From Bacillota bacterium (GTDB taxonomy: Bacteria > Bacillota > Clostridia > Lachnospirales > Lachnospiraceae), in assembly GCA_023392995.1 (NCBI GenBank), contig JAEWMZ010000023.1, positions 1-11,208 on the forward strand: a stretch of 11,208 nucleotides of DNA, written 5' to 3'. This document shows, piece by piece, positions 5,964-11,208 of this stretch (position 1 is the first letter of the stretch; every line of letters begins with the position of its first letter). The position numbers and the translations under genes were made by a program. The notes beneath the pieces are model-generated. The model ran no database searches. It saw nothing but the letters and a program-made list of their open reading frames with translations, and was not told the DNA's origin.

Positions 5964-6833
5964 ATGAAAAAGAAATCATTATTTTTACGGATACTTGCCG
6001 CTGCAGTCGGCTTATTAATAATAATTTTTTTGCTTACAATGCTAAATGGTACTGTTGGAAACCCAATTTCAGCCTACATTGCCACTAGTAAAATTCGTGC
6101 TTACGTAGAAGAGACTTATTCTGAGGATAATTTAATTGTTAATAAGGCCACTTATAATTTCAAAGATAGCAGCTATGGCTGCTTCGTTCATTCACCAACC
6201 AGTGAGGATACGGTCTTTCGGGTATCCGTGAGAAAGGGAAGGATTGAGGATGATTATCCTTATGAAGTTGGGAATAAATTTACCACCCTTCGTCGACTTG
6301 AAAATGCCTTAGATAAAGAAGTGGAAGAGGTTATTAAAGCTGGATTTCCTTATCCCATGCGGTTAATTGGCGGAAAGTTACAGGATGATATCCTAATCGA
6401 TGATTCATCGACTGGAGCTTCAGCAACTGAGGCTTCCGATACGGATATTGCTCCTGGCTTAACCTTGGATATGCCTTATCATATTCAAGAGCTTCCTGGT
6501 ACAATTGAAGTAATCGTATGGACCAGTACCGAAAAGCCCAGCTATGAAATAATGGCACAGCGTATGCTGGAGCTAAAGAAGCTGATGCAAAAACATGACA
6601 TTCCAGCTGACTGTTATTCGATGTCGCTGGAATATCCTTATCACGATGAAAATGGTGAATTGATGCCAGATATCTTTGACAGTCTGTCCGTAAATGAGTT
6701 CCCGTCAGAGCAACTGATCGACCGTCCTGACCTACCGCAAATATTAGAGAAGTATGCATTAGAAAGAGAAATGGAAGGAAACAAAGTTAAAGAAGAGGAA
6801 ATGAAAAATTCTATCGAAATAAAACCGGAATAA
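5964..6833 (+). CDS. Membrane-anchored extracytoplasmic protein, YfjL-like
   Basis: This 289-residue protein has a basic start (MKKKSLFLR), one membrane helix at about 9-29, then a soluble, probably exposed part. The segment NPISAYIATSKIRAYVEE followed by YNFKDSSYGCFVHSP is, as far as I recall, like the N-terminus of Bacillus YfjL-type proteins of unknown function. The middle holds an acidic, Ser/Thr-rich stretch (DDSSTGASATEASDTD, about residues 147-162), likely a linker. The C-terminus is rich in Lys and Glu. AGGAGG at 5954-5959 is 4 bases from the ATG. It lies 86 bases after the anti-sigma gene on the same strand with no terminator between, so it is probably part of the sigma operon, either as a sensing partner or as an envelope-stress effector. 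Function is not established. Confidence 0.8.
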   Translation: MKKKSLFLRILAAAVGLLIIIFLLTMLNGTVGNPISAYIATSKIRAYVEETYSEDNLIVNKATYNFKDSSYGCFVHSPTSEDTVFRVSVRKGRIEDDYPYEVGNKFTTLRRLENALDKEVEEVIKAGFPYPMRLIGGKLQDDILIDDSSTGASATEASDTDIAPGLTLDMPYHIQELPGTIEVIVWTSTEKPSYEIMAQRMLELKKLMQKHDIPADCYSMSLEYPYHDENGELMPDIFDSLSVNEFPSEQLIDRPDLPQILEKYALEREMEGNKVKEEEMKNSIEIKPE

Positions 6834-6958
6834 TATAATGAAACCGCATTTTCATAAAAAGAGTGAATAGAAGATTTAAGAGTTTTTTACAAAAAACATC
6901 TCATCCTTAGAAAACGTAGGATGCCACTGCATCTCTTCATGACTTGCGTACTATAGCC

Positions 6959-7087
6959 CCCGAATATAACACTAAAATAAAAAACCTGAATATTAGTTCA
7001 TAATCACAAACCTGGTTAATAGATCACAATTACAAATCAATATTAGCTCACAACTATAAAACGGAATATTTGGTTATAACTTTAAAA
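6959..7087. repeat. About five degenerate 26-nt tandem repeats
   Basis: Units run 6959-6984, 6985-7010, 7011-7036, 7037-7061 and 7062-7087. Each begins with a CC(T)G-like start, follows with GAATATTAG-like sequence, and ends in ACAAA or AAAA. Units 2 and 3 agree at 20 of 26 positions; unit 1 agrees with unit 2 at 17 of 26. There are no spacers, so this is not a CRISPR array. The last unit runs into the terminator stem. Confidence 0.6.
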
Positions 7088-7135
7088 TACCCATGAAATT
7101 CGATGCAGTGTAAATCTTTCGAATTCATGGGTATT
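7084..7135 (-). terminator. Terminator of the carboxylesterase gene, probably bidirectional
   Basis: Bases 7086-7103 pair with 7119-7135 as a 17-bp stem with a single bulged A, around a 15-base loop. On the - strand the stem is followed by TTTT (complement of 7084-7087, shared with the stem base), placing it about 110 bases after the esterase stop. On the + strand only a weak T-rich tail follows, so it may also act on the sigma operon. Confidence 0.7.
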
Positions 7136-7246
7136 CGTTCCTAAAGAAGCTCTGTCAACAGGAGCTCATTCTGTATCAGTCCTGTTACAGGCAGAAGATA
7201 ATTAGAAGATTAATATAACATAGATATCATCGTTCCCAATGAGCTC

Positions 7247-8782
7247 CTAGTGCTGAATTTCAACAGATTCAAATAAATTAAACTTCGGAGCATACTTGCG
7301 GCAAAGGTCAAGAAGCTCGTTATCATGATTATGTCCAACATGGGATTTAACATCAAGGATCATGCAGGCTTCATCCTCTGGCAGAACGGCCGGCCACTCA
7401 GGGAGCGATGAACCACTTGGATTACCGGTGCGGGCAAAATTCACATAAGCAGAAGCTACCTGCTCTTCAAGCTCATCAGAGCCTGGAAAGTTACAATACT
7501 CCACCTTGTCGGAATTATGAAAAACGAAGGGAATATCAGAGCAGTGCCATGGAGCCTTGCCGTTATCCAGGGGCATCTCGGCAGTGAACATATAGGAATA
7601 GGTTGGTGCGTCGGTATACTTGGCTTTTTCAGTGACATAGTGTTTAATCGCCGGACGGAACATAGCATCGATCACATTGGCATCCAGGGGGTTCTTTCCC
7701 GGGTACGACTTCTGAAAGGCAGCGATGATCTCATCTGCATGCTCCATGCCATAGAACTTACCAACAGCCTCTCTGATTTCCTCCTCGGAAGCAGTCTGAC
7801 GGTTCTTCACACCTGGTCCGAAAGCGAAGAATTCGCCCAGAACAGAGCCAACCATCAGAGGCGTTTTCTTCAGGCGCTCGGAGAAGCCAACGCTCAAGGC
7901 CTCACCAAGATACCAGCTGTTGGGCTTTGGTGAGAAGGCATAACCAGCATTGCGACCTGCGATTTCAAAGTAAGCATTTACTAAAGTCTGATAGGGAACA
8001 GCAGCCAGCTCCTCACCGGTATTGACCTTTAGCTTTTCCATCATTCCAGGAACTACGCCGGACATATCAAAGTAAAACATATCACCTTCCACGGTACCTG
8101 ACATAGCAATTCCCTTCTGGAACAGACTGTCAGCTGCCGGAGTCTGACAAAGCGCGGTAACCTTCATACCGCCACCTGACTGACCAAAGATCGTTACATT
8201 TTCCGGATCACCGCCAAAGCTCAAGATATTGTCTTTTACCCATTGCAGAGCAGCAACAATATCGGCATTCCCAACGTTTACAGAGTTCCAGTATTTCTCG
8301 CCCAGTGAAGAGACATCAAAATATCCAAGGATATTTAAACGATGGTTCAGACTAACGACTACGACATCACCGAAGCTACTGAGATTTTCTCCATCATATG
8401 CAATTTGTTCAATACCGGAGCCGGCAGCAAAGCCACCCCCGTGCAGCCAGACCATAACCGGTTTTTTTGCAGTTTGATCCATGCTCTGGGTCCATATGTT
8501 TAAGTACTGGCAGTTTTCATTTGCCGGCCAATAACGATGAGGACAGCTAAGCTCACCAGCAGAGGGCTTCTCATCCTCCATCAATGGGCATACATAGCCA
8601 TAATTCAAAGCATCCTTTACGCCTTCCCAGGGCTCCACTGGTGTGGGCATCTCCCAGCGCTTTGCGTCAGCATATTTGATACCACGGAAGACATAGGTAG
8701 AATCAATTTGGAAACCGCGCAGCTTGCCTGCTTTTAATTCTGCAATAGGACTATCATAAGTACATACAAATTTTCTTGACAT
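7247..8782 (-). CDS. Type B carboxylesterase (alpha/beta hydrolase, PnbA-like)
   Basis: This 511-residue serine hydrolase of the COesterase family cleaves carboxylic esters; the true substrate is unknown. The full set of signatures is present: YADAKRW near 37-43, the NIW motif near 95, the oxyanion hole HGGGF at 114-118, the nucleophile elbow GQSGG with Ser202, Glu317 in GSVLGEF, and His413 in HCSDIPFVF. It ends with the family segment FARTGNPS (449-456). The proposed triad is therefore Ser202-Glu317-His413 and the enzyme should be active. There is no signal peptide, so it is cytosolic. AAGGAAGGA just upstream (8791-8799 on the + strand) supports the ATG at 8780-8782. It stands alone on the - strand, downstream of the AraC-GH39 gene but separated by about 520 bases with a terminator, so co-transcription is unlikely. 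Length is typical of bacterial family members. Confidence 0.95.
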   Translation of the reverse strand: MSRKFVCTYDSPIAELKAGKLRGFQIDSTYVFRGIKYADAKRWEMPTPVEPWEGVKDALNYGYVCPLMEDEKPSAGELSCPHRYWPANENCQYLNIWTQSMDQTAKKPVMVWLHGGGFAAGSGIEQIAYDGENLSSFGDVVVVSLNHRLNILGYFDVSSLGEKYWNSVNVGNADIVAALQWVKDNILSFGGDPENVTIFGQSGGGMKVTALCQTPAADSLFQKGIAMSGTVEGDMFYFDMSGVVPGMMEKLKVNTGEELAAVPYQTLVNAYFEIAGRNAGYAFSPKPNSWYLGEALSVGFSERLKKTPLMVGSVLGEFFAFGPGVKNRQTASEEEIREAVGKFYGMEHADEIIAAFQKSYPGKNPLDANVIDAMFRPAIKHYVTEKAKYTDAPTYSYMFTAEMPLDNGKAPWHCSDIPFVFHNSDKVEYCNFPGSDELEEQVASAYVNFARTGNPSGSSLPEWPAVLPEDEACMILDVKSHVGHNHDNELLDLCRKYAPKFNLFESVEIQH

Positions 8783-8805
8783 AAGATTATTCCTTCCTTT
8801 TCCCT

Positions 8806-8837
8806 TTTTTATTTATTACTCTTTTTATTTATTACTC
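8806..8837. repeat. Perfect tandem duplication of a 16-nt unit
   Basis: TTTTTATTTATTACTC occurs at 8806-8821 and again at 8822-8837 with no spacer. It lies 7 bases beyond the esterase ribosome binding site region, within the likely 5' leader of the esterase mRNA. Confidence 0.8.
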
Positions 8838-8870
8838 AAGAGCCAAAAGCTTTTATTACAAGATAGGCAG

Positions 8871-8885
8871 GATATGTGTCATATC
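8871..8885. promoter_or_regulatory. Possible operator palindrome upstream of the esterase
   Basis: GATATG-TGT-CATATC is a perfect inverted repeat with a 3-bp centre, about 90 bp upstream of the esterase start. It is of operator size, but no regulator can be assigned. Confidence 0.3.
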
Positions 8886-9085
8886 TCGTCCATCGTACTT
8901 ACAAGTCATAAACACGAAATATACCATAAATGCAATGATGAATAGCGCATATAAACAGGCATATCAATCGTGTACTGAGATATAACTTATATTAAGACTG
9001 CACTGAAACATAAACCATGTCAAACTTGTAATCGTCAACTTCCAGCTTTTCTTAATGGATATAAGTTCATTATAGAGGATTCCTG

Positions 9086-9149
9086 TCTATTATACTTTCC
9101 AAAAAAGTATAATAGAGCGTTTCTTTTTTAGAATTATTTGCGCTCTATT
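9086..9149. other. Two overlapping, mutually exclusive hairpins
   Basis: Stem A is a perfect 13-bp inverted repeat (9086-9098 with 9104-9116, loop CCAAA). Stem B pairs AATAGAGCG (9111-9119) with CGCTCTATT (9141-9149), perfect over 9 bp. Bases 9111-9116 belong to both, so only one can form. A T6 run (9124-9129, + strand) follows stem A. Palindromes read alike on both strands, so the transcribed direction is unclear; both neighbouring genes read leftward. Confidence 0.55.
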
Positions 9150-9203
9150 TTATATAAGAGTACCTTAAAAAATAAGCAACTGATAAAAGTCAAAAAAGGG
9201 AAT

Positions 9204-9248
9204 AAAAAATAGAGCCAGTTCCTTTGAAATATCATAAACTGACTCTAT
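9204..9248 (-). terminator. Rho-independent terminator of the AraC-GH39 gene
   Basis: Bases 9209-9220 pair with 9237-9248 over 12 positions with one mismatch, which is G-U on the - strand RNA. On the - strand the stem ends in a T6 run (complement of 9204-9209, partly in the stem). It lies about 55 bases after the stop codon of the AraC-GH39 gene. Confidence 0.8.
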
Positions 9249-9251
9249 ATG

Positions 9252-9293
9252 AAAATTGTAGTTCAAAAATTGCAGCTCAAAAATTGTAGCTAC
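9252..9293. repeat. Three tandem 14-nt repeats after the AraC-GH39 stop codon
   Basis: AAAATTGTAGTTCA, AAAATTGCAGCTCA and AAAATTGTAGCTAC follow one another at 9252-9265, 9266-9279 and 9280-9293, differing by 2-4 bases. They sit between the stop codon and the terminator stem. Confidence 0.7.
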
Positions 9294-9303
9294 GAAAATC
9301 GCC

Positions 9304-11208
9304 TCAGGAGGGCAGCAGCTCAATCAACAACACTTCATGGGGTTGCATTTTTTCTTCGATTATCAAATCACCGTCAACATAACGTTCTTTGATTTTATAT
9401 CCAAATATTGATTTACTTTCGATATAATTTACTTCATCATATAACATGGTCTTCGGTGCCCCAATTGCAAGCCAGGTATCATAGGCTGAACCGTTTTCCC
9501 TGTTGACCCTATAGATTTTCTCAGTAATCTTGCCCTTAAGCCCCTTGATCTCAAAGCGGGCAGCTTTCGTTTTGTCATAAAAGACATGATACCGTTCTGT
9601 TGTTGTTATATCATTGCCTTCACACGGTAAATCCGTTACTATAAAATGGCAATAGTGAAAAGCTAGTATTTGAATCGAATTATTTCGTCCTCTGGTTACA
9701 ATATAGTGATCACCCCTGGCTAGAATTTCATTTCCCAGCTTGTTCATAAGCTGATATGCGTAATAGGCAGGCTTTTTTATCCCATTGTTTGTGATAATCC
9801 CCAAGCCGCCGTGGAAGGTAGCATAATTGGTTTTCGTTTCCTCAAACACATCGCTGAAGGCCCAATAAGCCATACCGCCTACTTTGCTGAAATTGTCCAA
9901 TATGTTTTTCACCAAAAAAGCCGCCTTAAAGCAGGTATCATGCAATAAATCACTTGGATTAGGCGTACTGTTCCATTCGGAAAGGAAGATTTCCTCCGTT
10001 TGATACTGATGCTGATCCATTATTTGAATAAACTGATCTATTGTTTTACTGATATAATTTTCCTCTGCGTAAGAGCAATTTTTCATTATATTCTGAGGAA
10101 TATATGGCATATCCGATATGTCTCTTTGTTCATCCGTATCCTGTTTTGTCGTCTGGTCTTGTGCATTCACTGTTATTAAATAGGCTACAAAGGAAACAAA
10201 ATCAAAGGCGATATTTTCTTTCCTTGTAAAAGTGATAAATTCCTCTAATTCATGAAATCCGACTCCCGTTCCAATCCGTAATAGGGGACTGACCGACTTT
10301 ATCGCATGATAGGTGTCTTTCATGAACGTAAAGCAATCATCTACTTTAGAAAACATAGCGGAATGGTTCCAAATTTCAAAATACCAGGTTTGCACTTCCT
10401 GAATACCATATCGTTCAATGAGATGAACTGCAAAGCTTTTGATCAGTGCCACCCATTTTTCTCTATTCTTTGGTAAACTGATATTTGCTTTCCAAAAAAA
10501 GAGATATATTTTTTCTGAAGCAAGCTGCTCCGGCATAAAACCAAGCTCAAGAAAGGGCTTCAGCTTATTTTTCAACAAGAAATCGATAAGCTCATCCACA
10601 TAAGAGAAATTGTATTCTGCCTGCCCCCTGGCATCTTCATTATATACCATCATCTCATCGGATAGGATTCCATGAAACCGCACATATTCAAAGACTATGT
10701 CTTTTTGGAGCATTCGCAGCTGATTTCTTAGTTCCTCCCTCATGCATTCAGAAGCTCTTCCGAAGGCCATGATTTTTTTCCAGGTTCTATTTAAGGGTTC
10801 GCCTTCTCTATTACAATCGATGATAGGATGATCCTTCGTCTCCAAGAATGCCTCAGAAAGAATGGAATCCGTTCCCTTTTTACTGCTTAGCCTTGAGAAA
10901 TGCGGTATCCTTTCGTCGCTATTCATTTCCTCCAGATACAGACTGCGGTATTTTGAAGGCGTCATGTTGAAATTATCCTTAAAGGCTTTAAAATAGGATT
11001 TCAGATTTGGAAAGCCATATTCCATCGCTATATAAGTGATCTTTTTATCCTTGGTGCTTAAATCTTTTATTGACTCCTGAAGCCTTATCTTTGAGATAAA
11101 GGTGTTCAGAGTGACCCCCATATGCTTGGAAAAGTAGCGGGAGACATATTGGGGATTCAAGTTCAGATACGCTGCGATATCCGTCAGACTAAGTTTTTCT
11201 TTATAATG
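9304..11208 (-). CDS. AraC-family regulator fused to a GH39 xylosidase-like domain (5' end outside window)
   Basis: The frame is open to the right edge, so the N-terminal part (usually a cupin-like sensor) is missing. The visible part starts inside the AraC helix-turn-helix: LSLTDIAAYLNLNPQYVSRYF, then ITYIAMEYGFPNLKSYFKAF and MTPSKYR (about 10940-11208). A GH39 (beta-xylosidase XynB type) barrel follows at about 9700-10740: FEYVRFHG, LGFMPEQLAS, WYFEIWN, HDTCFKAAF, AYWAFSDVFEE, FHGG. A C-terminal beta-rich domain follows. The nucleophile Glu is present in LSEWN (9976-9978). The acid/base Glu expected in the NEPN motif is a His (NHSA, codon 10363-10365). The active-site His of the RHAY motif reads V (FVAY, 10186-10188). 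So the barrel is probably a sugar or oligosaccharide sensor rather than a working hydrolase. It is cytosolic; the presumed target genes lie outside the window. An apparent start at 11160 is a TTG inside the HTH and is not the true start. Confidence 0.9.
   Translation of the reverse strand, partial: HYKEKLSLTDIAAYLNLNPQYVSRYFSKHMGVTLNTFISKIRLQESIKDLSTKDKKITYIAMEYGFPNLKSYFKAFKDNFNMTPSKYRSLYLEEMNSDERIPHFSRLSSKKGTDSILSEAFLETKDHPIIDCNREGEPLNRTWKKIMAFGRASECMREELRNQLRMLQKDIVFEYVRFHGILSDEMMVYNEDARGQAEYNFSYVDELIDFLLKNKLKPFLELGFMPEQLASEKIYLFFWKANISLPKNREKWVALIKSFAVHLIERYGIQEVQTWYFEIWNHSAMFSKVDDCFTFMKDTYHAIKSVSPLLRIGTGVGFHELEEFITFTRKENIAFDFVSFVAYLITVNAQDQTTKQDTDEQRDISDMPYIPQNIMKNCSYAEENYISKTIDQFIQIMDQHQYQTEEIFLSEWNSTPNPSDLLHDTCFKAAFLVKNILDNFSKVGGMAYWAFSDVFEETKTNYATFHGGLGIITNNGIKKPAYYAYQLMNKLGNEILARGDHYIVTRGRNNSIQILAFHYCHFIVTDLPCEGNDITTTERYHVFYDKTKAARFEIKGLKGKITEKIYRVNRENGSAYDTWLAIGAPKTMLYDEVNYIESKSIFGYKIKERYVDGDLIIEEKMQPHEVLLIELLPS

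Larger units (their letters stand above)
6834..7246. other. 413-bp convergent intergenic region
   Basis: Between the converging YfjL-like and esterase genes lie an AT-only inverted repeat at 6882-6897, a CATCCT/AGGATG hairpin at 6902-6923, the 26-nt tandem repeats (6959-7087) and the terminator stem (7086-7135). Closer to the esterase are two small hairpins: AGCTC/GAGCT (7148-7166) and CCTG/CAGG (7181-7191). No gene is supported. Confidence 0.65.
8783..9303. other. 521-bp intergenic region between esterase and AraC-GH39 genes
   Basis: Both flanking genes read on the - strand, so this is the esterase 5' region. It contains a perfect 16-nt tandem duplication (8806-8821 and 8822-8837), a 15-bp palindrome GATATG-TGT-CATATC (8871-8885), a 13-bp palindrome ATATAACTTATAT (8980-8992), alternative hairpins (9086-9149), a terminator (9204-9248) and a 14-nt triple repeat (9252-9293). 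I found no convincing -35/-10 pair for the esterase; TTGACA at 9019-9024 (- strand) lacks a matching -10 box. Confidence 0.65.

Noticed and set aside
6334..6759. 141-codon open frame on the - strand inside the YfjL-like gene
   Set aside because: Antisense shadow; the + strand gene has a ribosome binding site, membrane helix and family resemblance.
6959..7087. CRISPR array
   Set aside because: Repeats are contiguous without spacers and only about 65-77% alike; no cas genes are in view.
7517..7933. 138-codon + strand frame inside the carboxylesterase
   Set aside because: Antisense shadow of an esterase with complete catalytic motifs.
9019..9024. TTGACA as -35 box of an esterase promoter
   Set aside because: No -10-like hexamer at 16-18 bp on the - strand.
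9304..11160. Taking the TTG at 11158-11160 as the start of the AraC-GH39 protein
   Set aside because: It falls in the middle of the first helix-turn-helix and the frame stays open with AraC-like residues to the window edge.

Overview
The window looks like part of a low-GC Gram-positive chromosome, most likely a Clostridia member of the Lachnospiraceae type. The evidence is the AT-rich intergenic DNA, strong AGGAGG-type ribosome binding sites, an AraC-GH39 fusion regulator, an ECF sigma/zinc anti-sigma pair and a YfjL-like lipid-facing protein. This taxonomic call is inference. I see no rRNA, tRNA, transposase, integrase or CRISPR array, so it reads as ordinary chromosome with many small regulatory modules rather than an obvious island.

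Layout, left to right. (1) <1-791, +: the C-terminal third of a Cu(+)-type P1B ATPase, followed by a long terminator hairpin. (2) 1163-3132, +: a TetR-type regulator and a membrane-anchored Acg-like nitroreductase-fold protein. They share one promoter whose -10 box lies inside a near-perfect 23-bp palindrome, the probable TetR operator. (3) 3289-4433, +: an AraC-type regulator with a GyrI-like ligand domain, then a 50-residue zinc-ribbon protein, closed by a long hairpin terminator. (4) 4672-6833, +: a multi-branched potential RNA structure, then an ECF sigma factor, its four-helix zinc anti-sigma factor (overlapping by 4 bases) and a membrane-anchored YfjL-like protein. Together they look like a cell-envelope sensing operon. 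(5) 6834-7246: a convergent intergenic region with about five 26-nt degenerate tandem repeats abutting a 17-bp terminator stem. (6) 7247-8782, -: a type B carboxylesterase with a complete catalytic triad. (7) 8783-9303: an intergenic region with palindromes, two mutually exclusive hairpins, a terminator and short tandem repeats. (8) 9304->11208, -: an AraC HTH fused to a GH39 xylosidase-like barrel whose acid/base glutamate is replaced by histidine. It continues past the right edge.

How the genes may work together: four of the eight or nine genes are transcription factors of four different classes, each beside a target or partner. The best-supported circuits are TetR auto-control of the Acg-like gene and sigma/anti-sigma control of the YfjL-like gene. 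The items most likely to be new are the GH39 domain apparently turned from enzyme into sensor, the two-conformer structured leader before the sigma factor, and the alternative hairpins upstream of the esterase. None of these proves a new system. They are candidates that comparative sequence data could confirm or dismiss.
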